Part shown: piece after piece, positions 16,938 through 25,849 of the stretch
Numbering within the stretch: the stretch's first letter is position 1
How the letters are laid out: the number at the start of each line of letters is the position of its first letter
Source: Clostridia bacterium
GTDB taxonomy: Bacteria > Bacillota > Clostridia > Lachnospirales > Lachnospiraceae
Direction: 5' to 3'
Assembly: GCA_009929615.1 (NCBI GenBank)
Contig: SAAB01000009.1
Coordinates: forward strand, 20,617 to 84,616
DNA: 64,000 nucleotides
Notes under the pieces: generated by a model
Databases searched by the model: none
The model's input: the letters and a program-made list of their open reading frames with translations, nothing else
What the model was told of the DNA's origin: nothing
Position numbers and translations under genes: made by a program

Positions 16938-17486
16938 ATGAAATTAATAACCGGCCATAGTGGCCAGAATCACATATCTGCAGACGATGATGCCAGCAAA
17001 CTTAAGGCACTCATCGGGAGCGGGGAATTTGTTTTAGATAAAGGCAGTAAATTTGCCTATCAAATTTCCAGTAACAACCTTATAATCCTGTCTGGCGGAG
17101 ATGCCATCTTTCAGGGACGGCACTGTCGGACAAAGACAGATGAGAGAGAAATCTGTGCTATCGAAAACGGCGCACAGGGACAGATTAGGCACGACCTTAT
17201 CTGCATTAAATACAGCCAGTTAAACGGCGTGGAATCCACGGATATCGTGGTTGTAAAGGGTACTCAGGGGCTAACAGGCATAGACCCATCCTATGCGGTG
17301 GGTGACATCGAAAACGGAGATACAGAACACTTTATGCCACTCTACCGGGTGGTCTTAAATGGTTTAAATGTAGAGTCTGTCCAGAGCCTTTACAAGGTGT
17401 ACCACAAAATCCCTAACTTTTCCTATGGTCCGGCAGACCCTTCCGGTGGTGAGGATGGGGACGTTTACTTCAAAATAATTGAGTAG
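16938..17486 (+). CDS. Phage tail-tip structural protein
   Basis: 182 residues. The start MKLITGHSGQNHISADDDASKLKALIG and the middle (RHDLICIKY; EHFMPLYRVVLNGLNV) are typical of small baseplate/upper-tail proteins found right after the Gp37-like gene in Lachnospiraceae phages. It probably forms a trimeric N-terminal attachment collar for fibre proteins. GGAGGAGAG precedes the ATG. It is intact and in the normal operon direction, unlike the remnants just before it. No enzyme motif is present. Confidence 0.65.
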   Translation: MKLITGHSGQNHISADDDASKLKALIGSGEFVLDKGSKFAYQISSNNLIILSGGDAIFQGRHCRTKTDEREICAIENGAQGQIRHDLICIKYSQLNGVESTDIVVVKGTQGLTGIDPSYAVGDIENGDTEHFMPLYRVVLNGLNVESVQSLYKVYHKIPNFSYGPADPSGGEDGDVYFKIIE

Positions 17487-17496
17487 GGGTGATTAA

Positions 17497-19023
17497 ATGG
17501 GAAATGAATATACCCGTACCGGCGAGATAGTCTATAACAACCGGATATACCATGAGGGCGATATCATTCGCCTTAGCGATGGTGCTATCTATTTGTCCGT
17601 AATGGACACCAGTCCTTCCACGTACACAGACACGTCTTGGAGGTACCAGATAACTGAGATTTGGGGGTCTGATGGACAAAAGCCGGTAATGATTAAATAT
17701 CTGGATGGCTCCCCTTATCACCAGGGTGTATCCGGATGTATCCACCCGGCGCAAATATCGGAGGGCGGTACGCAATACCAGTCCACCTATTATTTTAATG
17801 CTAATGGCGGAACCGGTGAACCCGGGCCCGTAGGCAAGACGTATGGACAGCCGGCGATTATCCCTACAGGGACGCCTACAAGAGATGGTTACAACTTCGT
17901 CTGTTGGTACGAAACCGTAGATGGAACATACGTGGAGCTGTCCCCGGGGGAGACCTATTGGGGCCCAGACCACGACATTAATTTCTATGCGAAGTGGAAC
18001 CAGAACCGATACACCATAAGCTTTAATGCTAATGGCGGAACCGGTGCACCTGCTGCACAGACGAAGCTTGGTGGCACCAATCTGACACTGTCGTCCACGA
18101 AACCTACAAGGTCAGGTTACACCTTTGTTGGATGGACGGACAGCCCGAACGGACAGAAGAAATGGGATGCAGGTGGCATTTATATGGCCAACGCATCGGC
18201 CACTTTATATGCTATCTGGCAGGTTAATAGCTACACCTTAACCATTAATCCTAATGGTGGCACATGGTCCGGCTCGACAGGCAACCAGAGTTTTACGCAG
18301 AACTACGGCACAACAAAATCCATAGCCAATCCAACAAGACCGGGATATACCTTTGCCGGTTGGTCCAGAAACGGAAGCGGATCTGTATCCGGGACAACCT
18401 TTACCTTCGGGGCAGGAAACTGTACACTTACCGCAACTTGGAATATTAACAGCTATATGCTTACGGTTAATCCAAACGGTGGCGTCTGGAATGGCAGTGG
18501 TGTAAGCCAGAACTTTAGCCAGAATTATAACACCACCAAGGCAGTAGCTAATCCTTCAAGGACCGGATACACCTTTAAGGGGTGGACTTTATCCGGTGGC
18601 GGTTCTATGTCGGGTACAACCTACAGGTATGGTACGTCCAATGGTACGTTAACGGCTGTATGGCAGATTATAACTTATACAGTAACCTTTAATGCCTCGG
18701 CCAATGGCGGCAGCCCAAACAGCACCAAAGGGGTTAATCATGGGGCCAAGATTGGCACTTTGCCAACTCCGGTGCGGCCATATTATAAGTTTGTTGGCTG
18801 GTTTACGCAGGTCCATGGTGGTGCGCAGATATCTACAGGTACCGTCATAACGTCCAACGTAACCTACTATGCACAGTACAAGATAGATGCCTCAGCTACG
18901 CTTAATATTGGCGGCAACAACAAGCCTGTTATCGCATACGTGAGAACGGGTGGTGTATGGAAAAAGGCACTGTCTATGGTCAAAATTGACGGCCGCTGGC
19001 GGAACTCAACAGGGTCATCCTAA
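17497..19023 (+). CDS. Phage tail-associated protein with five InlB B-repeats
   Basis: 508 residues. After about 95 N-terminal residues come five tandem repeats of the InlB B-repeat/Flg_new type (roughly residues 97-167, 171-240, 243-311, 313-383 and 386-456), each with an NGGT-like start, a middle segment like PTRSGYTFVGW and an end such as LYAIW. The final 50 residues (VIAYVRTGGVWKKALSMVKIDGRW) resemble a common phage-tail end motif. Repeats of this type bind surfaces or glycans in bacterial adhesins, so a host-attachment role is likely. There is no signal peptide or anchor, which fits a virion part. Confidence 0.8.
   Translation: MGNEYTRTGEIVYNNRIYHEGDIIRLSDGAIYLSVMDTSPSTYTDTSWRYQITEIWGSDGQKPVMIKYLDGSPYHQGVSGCIHPAQISEGGTQYQSTYYFNANGGTGEPGPVGKTYGQPAIIPTGTPTRDGYNFVCWYETVDGTYVELSPGETYWGPDHDINFYAKWNQNRYTISFNANGGTGAPAAQTKLGGTNLTLSSTKPTRSGYTFVGWTDSPNGQKKWDAGGIYMANASATLYAIWQVNSYTLTINPNGGTWSGSTGNQSFTQNYGTTKSIANPTRPGYTFAGWSRNGSGSVSGTTFTFGAGNCTLTATWNINSYMLTVNPNGGVWNGSGVSQNFSQNYNTTKAVANPSRTGYTFKGWTLSGGGSMSGTTYRYGTSNGTLTAVWQIITYTVTFNASANGGSPNSTKGVNHGAKIGTLPTPVRPYYKFVGWFTQVHGGAQISTGTVITSNVTYYAQYKIDASATLNIGGNNKPVIAYVRTGGVWKKALSMVKIDGRWRNSTGSS
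17794..18046 (+). repeat. Perfect 25-base direct repeat in B-repeats 1 and 2
   Basis: The bases at 17794-17818 and 18022-18046 are identical and encode the same FNANGGTG strand in two neighbouring repeats. The identity at DNA level points to recent duplication or gene conversion and makes repeat-number change by slippage possible. Confidence 0.8.
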
Positions 19024-19041
19024 TTAGGGTGGTCCTTTTTT
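19011..19041 (+). terminator. Terminator between tail and lysis genes
   Basis: The 3' end of the B-repeat gene and the next bases form a 10-pair stem (19011-19020 with 19027-19036, three G-T pairs) around TAATTA, followed by TTTTTT. Confidence 0.65.
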
Positions 19042-19070
19042 AATATAAAAAATCATGAGAGGAGACAGAC

Positions 19071-19439
19071 ATGTACGATGCTTTTAATTTTGTCACGGCC
19101 TTAATTATTGCCGCCGGGATACCAACTGCTTTAACTGGATTTTTGGTCAGACGATTTGAAAAAAGAATAAACCAACGCAGTGAAGCAGAACACGAGGAGC
19201 GCAAACACAGACGGAATGAAGTGGATGCGAGAGAGGCCCTTAGAGAGAAAAATGAGCTCTATTTAATCCAGGGGATGAGTGCTGCTATTGCTTTAGGCGA
19301 AGCTACCGCTAAAGCAGTGCAAAGGATACCAGATGCGCACTGCAACGGAGACATGCACGCGGCTCTTGCTTATGCCCAAAAGGTAAAGCATGAGCAGAAA
19401 GATTTTTTTGCTGAACAGGCACTTAAAAATGTAATTTAG
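19071..19439 (+). CDS. Single-pass membrane protein of the lysis cassette
   Basis: 122 residues: one membrane segment near residues 5-28 (ALIIAAGIPTALTGFLV), then a charged coiled coil (KRINQRSEAEHEERKHRRNEVDAREALREK) and a histidine-containing C-terminal part. It lies directly before the holin in a cassette of three. It could be a second holin, a spanin-like helper or a regulator of lysis timing; no family is recognised. GAGAGGAGA precedes the ATG. Confidence 0.55.
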   Translation: MYDAFNFVTALIIAAGIPTALTGFLVRRFEKRINQRSEAEHEERKHRRNEVDAREALREKNELYLIQGMSAAIALGEATAKAVQRIPDAHCNGDMHAALAYAQKVKHEQKDFFAEQALKNVI

Positions 19440-19449
19440 GAGGAAATTT

Positions 19450-19743
19450 ATGAACGAGATTATTAATTATGTAAAACCAGAACTTATCGTCCTGGCCGTT
19501 GTCCTTTATTTTATCGGCACGGGGCTTAAAAAGTCCGAAGCCGTACCAGACAAACATATACCACTGCTTTTGGGAGCTGTAGGAATCGTTTTAGCGGCAA
19601 TCTGGGTAATGGCAACGAGCCCCTTTGCTGGGCCACAGGATATTGCTATGGCAGTGTTTACAGCGATTGTACAGGGGGTATTGGTAGCGGGACTTAGTAC
19701 ATACGTTAACCAGATTATAAAGCAGAACGGAAAGGCGGAATAA
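19450..19743 (+). CDS. Phage holin
   Basis: 97 residues with three likely membrane segments (about residues 10-26, 39-57 and 66-85) separated by short charged loops, the layout of class I holins in the phage holin 5_2 family. It lies 3 bases before the endolysin gene. It should form pores at the end of the lytic cycle and let the amidase reach the cell wall. The ribosome site TAGGAGGAA is strong. Confidence 0.85.
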   Translation: MNEIINYVKPELIVLAVVLYFIGTGLKKSEAVPDKHIPLLLGAVGIVLAAIWVMATSPFAGPQDIAMAVFTAIVQGVLVAGLSTYVNQIIKQNGKAE

Positions 19744-19745
19744 AT

Positions 19746-20654
19746 ATGAAAGTTTATTTAAACCCAGGACATGGGGACGATGACCCAGGTGCCTGCGGAT
19801 TTGGACGCAGAGAGGCAGACGATGTTTTAAAAGTGGCTTTAGATGTTGGACCTATCATGCGGGCTAACGGGTTAGAGGTGGCGTACACACGTACAACCAA
19901 CGGCGGCACGGATGCCCACATGGTTAATTATGTGCCACGGGTTAACCAGGAGGGTTGCGACTTTTTTGTATCTTTCCACCGGAACGCTTCCGGGGTGGGG
20001 GCATCTGGCTATGAAACCTGTGTTTATGCCAACCAAGGTTATGCCAAGGAATTTGCAGACCGAATGAACTGCGGAATGGAGGCTTTAGGGTACACCAATC
20101 GTGGCACAAAAATTAGAACAGATTTATATGTGCTTAATAGCACGGATATGCCGGCGGCACTGATAGAACTCGGATTTATTGACAACGAATACGATAATAA
20201 ATTATTTGTTGACAGATACGATGATATGATTAATTTGATTGCTCGGAGTATTTTAGAGACATTAGACGTGCCCGCAGGCGTGGATACACCTGTACCAGAT
20301 GCAAGTCCAAAGCCCCTGGACAGCGGCCAGACATACAGTGGAGAATTTGACCCATCTGTGCAGCGGTTACAGCATGTGCTTAACACCGGATCAGGAGCAG
20401 GTCTCTTGGAGGATGGCATAGCCGGGCCAATAACGTATAGTGCTTTACAGCAATTTACAGTCAACGATGGTGACGATGGCGAGCTCATACGATGGGTACA
20501 GGATAGGCTAAATATCCTCGGATATGAGGCCGGTGACGAGGACGGGTATGCCGGACCAATCACCATGTGGGCTATCGCAAGATTTCAGGAACATTGCGGT
20601 CTAGGCGTTGGATACCTTGGCGGAACGGACTGGTACAGAATGATAGAATCGTAA
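19746..20654 (+). CDS. Endolysin: N-acetylmuramoyl-L-alanine amidase
   Basis: 302 residues. Residues 1-170 form an Amidase_3 zinc enzyme: likely zinc ligands H9 (NPGHG), E23 and H78 (SFHRN), with catalytic E141 in ALIELGF. After a proline-rich linker come two peptidoglycan-binding-like repeats (about residues 200-245 and 247-300, each with a GIAGPIT/GYAGPIT motif). It cuts the bond between muramic acid and the stem peptide at lysis. There is no signal peptide, consistent with holin-dependent release. Confidence 0.92.
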   Translation: MKVYLNPGHGDDDPGACGFGRREADDVLKVALDVGPIMRANGLEVAYTRTTNGGTDAHMVNYVPRVNQEGCDFFVSFHRNASGVGASGYETCVYANQGYAKEFADRMNCGMEALGYTNRGTKIRTDLYVLNSTDMPAALIELGFIDNEYDNKLFVDRYDDMINLIARSILETLDVPAGVDTPVPDASPKPLDSGQTYSGEFDPSVQRLQHVLNTGSGAGLLEDGIAGPITYSALQQFTVNDGDDGELIRWVQDRLNILGYEAGDEDGYAGPITMWAIARFQEHCGLGVGYLGGTDWYRMIES

Positions 20655-20744
20655 CTTGTAAACGTGTTTCGTACAAAAAAATCTGTAAATAATATCCTAA
20701 AAATGTAACTTAAAAATAAATAATATTCAGTAATGACTCAAAAA

Positions 20745-20774
20745 CCCCCGGTTAATCCCGGGGGCTATTTTTTT
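20745..20774 (+). terminator. Terminator at the prophage end
   Basis: CCCCCGG and CCGGGGG form a 7-pair GC stem around TTAATC, preceded by AAAA and followed by TATTTTTTT. It ends the lysis operon. Confidence 0.85.
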
Positions 20775-20821
20775 GTCTACCAACTTTTTTACAATTACGT
20801 CTTGCCTACCATTTGCCTACC
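20773..20821 (+). repeat. Three TTG(C/T)CTACC direct repeats
   Basis: TTGTCTACC (20773-20781), TTGCCTACC (20802-20810) and TTGCCTACC (20813-20821) occur at the prophage edge. Such short direct repeats can be arm-type integrase sites near att; this is an inference. Confidence 0.4.
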
Positions 20822-20972
20822 TCGTATAGATTTTTATATGTTTTTTGAGATAATTTGAAAATCAGTTGTGTGATAATTCGTCACCTAAAACCCAGTATTT
20901 ACGCGGAAATACGTCATTTTATGATTTTCTGCGTGTCAGTAAATTTAATATTGGCAAATTTTCATAAAACTA

Positions 20973-21001
20973 TTGAAGAAATCGAGAATTTTTAGTAGAA
21001 T
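20973..21001 (+). promoter_or_regulatory. Promoter of the EF-G-like gene
   Basis: TTGAAG and TAGAAT with 17 bases between them, about 40 bases before the start codon. Confidence 0.6.
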
Positions 21002-21042
21002 ATAACCATGAGTAAATAGAAAGCGTATTGGAGGAATAAGAC

Positions 21043-23127
21043 ATGAAGGTTTACAAAACACAGGACATACGTAATGTTGCGATTTTAGGCCACGGTGGCT
21101 GCGGAAAGACATCTTTAGTTGAAGCTATGGCACATGTTACTGGAGTTACAACACGTCAGGGACGGATTGAAGACGGTAATACAATCAGTGATTATGACAA
21201 AGAAGAAATCCGCCGTAAATTTTCTATAAACACTTCTGTTGTTCCGATTGAATGGAAGTTCTGGAAGATTAACCTCCTGGATACACCAGGGTATCTGGAT
21301 TTCGTTGGAGAAGTTGATGAAGCTTTGGCAGCAGCAGATGGTGCGATTATCGTAATTAATGGTAAGGCCGGAGTAGAAGCAGGAACAGAAAAAGCTTGGG
21401 AATATTGTGAGAAGTATGGTATTCCGAGAGTATTTTTCGTAACGAATATGGACGATGAACATGCAGATTATATGAAGGTTGTGGAGCAGCTTCGGGAGCT
21501 TTATGGCAAACGTATTGCACCATTCCATCTGCCGATTCGTGAAGATCATAAATTTACCGGTGTTGTTAATGTAGTTACTTTAAAGGGACGCCGTTTTACA
21601 GGTGATGGCAAGTGGGAAGAGAGAGAGGTTCCTGACGATGTTCAGGGCGATTTGGAACCTTGCCGCGAAGCTTTGATGGAAGCTGTTGCTGAAACAAGTG
21701 AAGAATATATGGAACGTTATTTTGACGGTGGAGAATTTACAGTTGATGAGATTATCGATGCGCTTCGCGTGAATGTTAATGAAGGCTCCGTTGTTCCGGT
21801 TCAGTGTGGTTCCGGTACATTAGAGTATGGCATTGAAGGACTTATTGAAACCTGCGTTGAGTTCTTACCTTCACCAATTCGTGACCATATTAAGATTATA
21901 GGTAAAGACCCAAGAACAGATAAAGAGCATAATGTAGATTACGATTCACGTCGTCCATTTTCTGCATATGTATTTAAAACCATCGTGGATCCATTTATTG
22001 GCCGTTACTCACTGATTAAAGTTTGTTCCGGTGAATTAAAGTCCGATGCCGTTATTTACAATTATGATAAAGATACAGAAGAGAAGCTTTCCAGAATCTA
22101 TATACTCAGGGGTAAAGAAGCTATAGAGATGCCGGAATTAAAGGCTGGTGATATTGGAGCTATTGCTAAACTTTCCAATACCTCAACAGGTGATACTTTA
22201 TCTTTGAAAGCAGACCCACTGGTTATTGATAAGTTTGAAGTTGAAGCTCCATATACATATATGAGATATGAAGCTATTAACAAAGGCGATGAGGATAAAG
22301 TTTCTCAGGCTCTCCAGAAGATGATGGAAGAAGATTTGACCTTAAGAGTATTTAATGACAAGGAGAATCATCAGGCATTGCTCTATGGTATGGGTGACCA
22401 GCATCTGGATGTTACAGTGAGCATGCTGGAAGCGAAGTACAAAGTTGGCATTAAACTTTCAAAACCAAGAGTACCTTATCGTGAAACGATTCGTAAAAAA
22501 GTCACAGTTCGAGAAAAATATAAAAAACAGTCCGGCGGACATGGTCAGTATGGCGATGTAGCTATGGAATTTGAACCATCCGGCGATTTAGAAACACCAT
22601 ATGTATTTGCAGAACGTGTTGTCGGTGGTGCGGTTCCGAAGAATTATTTCCCAGCTGTTGAAAAAGGCATCCAGGATTCTGTAGGCAGAGGTCCGATGGC
22701 CGGATATCCGGTTGTGGGTGTAAAAGCGACATTATTCGACGGTTCTTATCATCCGGTAGATTCTTCAGAGATGGCCTTTAAGACAGCAGCACGTCAGGCA
22801 TTTAAGAATGCTTTTGTTGAAGCAAACCCAGTCATTCTGGAACCTATTGTTTCATTGAGTGTTGTGGTACCTGATGGATACACAGGAGATATCATGGGCG
22901 ATTTGAATAAGAAACGTGGCCGTGTACTTGGTATGAATCCTACAGATAAGGGAAAGACTGAGATTGTTGCAGATATTCCGTTATCCGAAATCTATGGATA
23001 TTCTACGAATCTCCGTTCCATGACAGGTGGACGAGGCAGTTATGCGTATTCCTTCAGCCGCTATGAGCAGGCTCCGGCAGATGTTCAGGAACGTGTTATA
23101 GCTGATAATGAAAAGGCAGAACAGTAA
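21043..23127 (+). CDS. Elongation factor G-like GTPase (EF-G paralogue)
   Basis: 694 residues with the full EF-G domain order. The P-loop is GHGGCGKT (residues 16-23), the switch II motif DTPG is at 80-83 and the base-recognition motif reads NMDD (135-138) instead of the usual NKMD. These variants mark the EF-G2/FusA2-type paralogue rather than the main translocase, which normally sits in the rpsL-rpsG-fusA operon. The role is probably ribosome-linked and possibly stress-related; it is not settled for this family. TTGGAGGAA lies before the ATG, and it is a single-gene unit. Confidence 0.85.
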   Translation: MKVYKTQDIRNVAILGHGGCGKTSLVEAMAHVTGVTTRQGRIEDGNTISDYDKEEIRRKFSINTSVVPIEWKFWKINLLDTPGYLDFVGEVDEALAAADGAIIVINGKAGVEAGTEKAWEYCEKYGIPRVFFVTNMDDEHADYMKVVEQLRELYGKRIAPFHLPIREDHKFTGVVNVVTLKGRRFTGDGKWEEREVPDDVQGDLEPCREALMEAVAETSEEYMERYFDGGEFTVDEIIDALRVNVNEGSVVPVQCGSGTLEYGIEGLIETCVEFLPSPIRDHIKIIGKDPRTDKEHNVDYDSRRPFSAYVFKTIVDPFIGRYSLIKVCSGELKSDAVIYNYDKDTEEKLSRIYILRGKEAIEMPELKAGDIGAIAKLSNTSTGDTLSLKADPLVIDKFEVEAPYTYMRYEAINKGDEDKVSQALQKMMEEDLTLRVFNDKENHQALLYGMGDQHLDVTVSMLEAKYKVGIKLSKPRVPYRETIRKKVTVREKYKKQSGGHGQYGDVAMEFEPSGDLETPYVFAERVVGGAVPKNYFPAVEKGIQDSVGRGPMAGYPVVGVKATLFDGSYHPVDSSEMAFKTAARQAFKNAFVEANPVILEPIVSLSVVVPDGYTGDIMGDLNKKRGRVLGMNPTDKGKTEIVADIPLSEIYGYSTNLRSMTGGRGSYAYSFSRYEQAPADVQERVIADNEKAEQ

Positions 23128-23155
23128 TACGAATTATAGAATCCACTCTTAAAAG

Positions 23156-23192
23156 GGCAGGCGGTCTGTGCACTGAGGGCAGACTGCCTGCC
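23156..23192 (+). terminator. Long hairpin after the EF-G-like gene
   Basis: GGCAGGCGGTCTG pairs with CAGACTGCCTGCC (13 pairs, one G-T) around an 11-base loop. The following T-run is weak (TTATTAT). Confidence 0.7.
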
Positions 23193-23253
23193 TTATTATG
23201 TTGATTTTTCGCGGACTTTTCGCAAAATAATACACTGAAAGCAGGGGAATCTG

Positions 23254-23281
23254 TTGACTTTTAATTTGAATATGGTAGAAT
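23254..23281 (+). promoter_or_regulatory. Promoter of leuS
   Basis: TTGACT and TAGAAT with 16 bases spacing, about 85 bases before the start. The leader has no T-box core (AGGGTGGNACCGCG absent), unlike many clostridial aminoacyl-tRNA synthetase genes. Confidence 0.65.
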
Positions 23282-23365
23282 ATTTTTAGTTAAATTTTAG
23301 ATAAAGAAAAAAGCCTGTTCGTCACTGGCAGACGGAGGGGCTTAATTAATTCTTGGAGGTTTTAG

Positions 23366-25780
23366 ATGATGGCAACAGCTTTTAATCATAAGGAGATTGA
23401 GAAAAAATGGCGTCAGAACTGGGAAAAGAATCCCACAAACGTCAATGATGGCAAGAAACCAAAGTATTACTGCCTGGACATGTTCCCTTATCCATCGGGT
23501 AATGGATTGCATGTAGGACATTGGAGAGGATATGTTATTTCAGATGTATGGAGCCGCTATAAGATGCTCCAGGGATATTATCTGATTCATCCGATGGGAT
23601 GGGATGCTTTCGGACTTCCGGCGGAAAACTATGCAATTAAGATGGGTGTTCATCCTGCAAAATCCACAGCTGAAAATATTTCAAATATTAAGCGTCAGAT
23701 TAATGAAATTGCAGCTGTTTATGACTGGGATATGGAAGTGAATACCACAGACCCGAACTTTTACAAATGGACACAGTGGATTTTTGTTAAGATGTTTAAA
23801 GCAGGTCTTGCTTATGAAAAAGAGATGCCTATTAACTGGTGTCCTTCCTGTAAGACAGGTCTGGCGAATGAAGAAGTTGTTAACGGTAACTGCGAACGCT
23901 GTGGTGCACCGGTAACGAAGAAGAATTTGAAACAGTGGATGCTTCGTATTACAAAATATGCGGACCGTCTTCTTGCAGATTTAGATAAACTGGACTGGCC
24001 TGAAAAGGTTAAAAAGATGCAGACAGACTGGATTGGTAAATCTTTCGGTGCTGAAGTTGATTTCCCTATTGATGGACGTGACGAGAAGATTACTGTATAT
24101 ACAACCCGTCCGGACACACTTCATGGAGCAACCTTTATGGTACTTGCCCCAGAACATGCTTTAGCAGCATCTCTGGCAACACCAGAGACGAAAGAAGCTG
24201 TAGATAAGTATATCTTTGATGCATCAATGAGGTCGAATGTAGACCGCCTTCAGGATAAAGAAAAGACTGGTGTGTTTACAGGAAGTTATGCCATTAATCC
24301 TTTGAATGGTGTGAAGACACCAATCTGGATTTCTGATTATGTACTGGCTGATTATGGTACAGGTGCGATTATGTGTGTACCTGCTCATGATGATCGTGAC
24401 TTTGAATTTGCAACCAAGTTTAATATTCCGATTGTTCAGGTTATTGCTAAAGATGGTAAAGAAATCGAGAATATGACAGAGGCATATACAGAAGCTGCAG
24501 GAACCATGATTAATTCCGGCGAATGGAATGGCATGGAATCAGCTGTTCTTAAGAAAGAAGCTCCGGTAATTATTGAAGAAAAGGGCTTTGGCCGTAAGAC
24601 TGTAAATTACAAGCTTCGTGACTGGGTATTCAGCCGTCAGAGATATTGGGGAGAACCTATTCCTATTGTTCATTGCCCAAAATGTGGCTGTGTTGCTGTA
24701 CCGGAAGAAGAACTGCCATTATTGCTTCCTGAAGTTGAATCCTATCAGCCTACAGGAACAGGCGAGTCACCATTGGCAGGTATTGATGAATGGGTAAATA
24801 CAACCTGTCCGGAATGTGGCGGTCCTGCGAAACGTGAGACGAATACAATGCCTCAGTGGGCTGGTTCTTCATGGTATTTCCTTCGTTATGTGGATTCACA
24901 TAATGATAAAGAACTTGTGTCCAGAGAAAAAGCAGATAAATATTTACCAGTAGATATGTACATTGGTGGTGTAGAACATGCGGTACTGCATTTGCTCTAT
25001 TCCCGTTTCTATACAAAATTCCTTTGCGATATCGGCGTCATTGATTTTGATGAGCCATTCCATAAGCTCTTTAATCAGGGTATGATTACCGGTAAGAATG
25101 GTATCAAGATGAGTAAATCCAAAGGAAATGTCATTTCACCGGATGATTTGGTTCGTGATTATGGCTGTGATTCTTTGAGAATGTACGAACTCTTTGTCGG
25201 ACCACCGGAATTGGATTCTGAATGGGATGACAGAGGTATTGATGGTGTCTATCGTTTCCTTAACCGTTTCTGGAACATGGTTATGCAGAACAAAGATGCC
25301 AATGTGAAAGAGACAAAGGAATTAGTAAAACTTCGTCATAAGATGGTTTACGATATTACCAGTCGTTTGGAATCTTTCAGCTTGAATACAGTTATTTCCG
25401 GTTTCATGGAATATAATAATAAATTAATTGAGCTGACTAAAAAGGGCGGTGTAGATAAGGGAACTCTTGAAACAGCAGTTGTCCTTATGGCACCATTTGC
25501 AACACATGTAGCTGAAGAACTTTGGGAACAGCTTGGACATGATACTTCTGTATTTAAATCAACATGGCCTGAAGTAGATGAAGAGGCTATGAAGGATGAT
25601 GAAGTTGAAATTCCTGTTCAGATTAATGGCAAGACAAAAGCTGTCATGAACATTTCGGCAGACGAATCCAAGGATAATGTGATTGCCATGGCAAAAGAAC
25701 TTCTCGAAGACCGTATTACAGGAACAATCGTGAAAGAAATCTATGTTCCAGGCAAGATTGTAAATATTGTTCAGAAATAA
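23366..25780 (+). CDS. leuS: Leucyl-tRNA synthetase
   Basis: 804 residues, a normal bacterial LeuRS length. The class I signatures are HVGH at residues 49-52 (PYPSGNGLHVGHWRGY) and KMSKS at 581-585. A zinc-like CxxC...CxxC set (WCPSCK, CERCGAP) lies near residues 155-185, with a second set near 435-490. The editing domain contains the TTRPDT motif around residue 245. It charges tRNA-Leu with leucine in the cytoplasm. TTGGAGG precedes the ATG pair at 23366/23369. It is a single-gene unit with its own promoter and terminator. Confidence 0.97.
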   Translation: MMATAFNHKEIEKKWRQNWEKNPTNVNDGKKPKYYCLDMFPYPSGNGLHVGHWRGYVISDVWSRYKMLQGYYLIHPMGWDAFGLPAENYAIKMGVHPAKSTAENISNIKRQINEIAAVYDWDMEVNTTDPNFYKWTQWIFVKMFKAGLAYEKEMPINWCPSCKTGLANEEVVNGNCERCGAPVTKKNLKQWMLRITKYADRLLADLDKLDWPEKVKKMQTDWIGKSFGAEVDFPIDGRDEKITVYTTRPDTLHGATFMVLAPEHALAASLATPETKEAVDKYIFDASMRSNVDRLQDKEKTGVFTGSYAINPLNGVKTPIWISDYVLADYGTGAIMCVPAHDDRDFEFATKFNIPIVQVIAKDGKEIENMTEAYTEAAGTMINSGEWNGMESAVLKKEAPVIIEEKGFGRKTVNYKLRDWVFSRQRYWGEPIPIVHCPKCGCVAVPEEELPLLLPEVESYQPTGTGESPLAGIDEWVNTTCPECGGPAKRETNTMPQWAGSSWYFLRYVDSHNDKELVSREKADKYLPVDMYIGGVEHAVLHLLYSRFYTKFLCDIGVIDFDEPFHKLFNQGMITGKNGIKMSKSKGNVISPDDLVRDYGCDSLRMYELFVGPPELDSEWDDRGIDGVYRFLNRFWNMVMQNKDANVKETKELVKLRHKMVYDITSRLESFSLNTVISGFMEYNNKLIELTKKGGVDKGTLETAVVLMAPFATHVAEELWEQLGHDTSVFKSTWPEVDEEAMKDDEVEIPVQINGKTKAVMNISADESKDNVIAMAKELLEDRITGTIVKEIYVPGKIVNIVQK

Positions 25781-25797
25781 AAATACAAGTAAAAAAG

Positions 25798-25830
25798 CGG
25801 ATATTCCTTGAGCGGGAATATCCGTTTTTT
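25798..25830 (+). terminator. Bidirectional terminator after leuS
   Basis: CGGATATTCC and GGAATATCCG form a 10-pair stem with a 7-base loop and TTTTTT. The A-run on the 5' side lets it serve the converging flavin reductase gene too. Confidence 0.85.
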
Positions 25831-25849
25831 ATTTGATGTGTATATAGGT

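Larger units (their letters stand above)
20655..21042 (+). other. Right edge of the prophage (gap)
   Basis: These 388 bases hold no gene. They contain a strong terminator, three TTGYCTACC words, an A/T-rich stretch and the promoter of the next gene. The change from phage to housekeeping genes must fall here, so the right attachment site should lie in about 20,770-20,950. The left copy is outside the window, so the att core cannot be identified. Confidence 0.6.

Noticed and set aside
17497..19023. CRISPR array or diversity-generating retroelement (because of repeats near a tail gene)
   Set aside because: The repeats are coding and irregular, there is only one exact 25-base pair, and no reverse transcriptase or cas genes are present.
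23282..23365. T-box riboswitch before leuS
   Set aside because: The leader is short and lacks the AGGGTGG-type T-box core and a specifier-loop stem.
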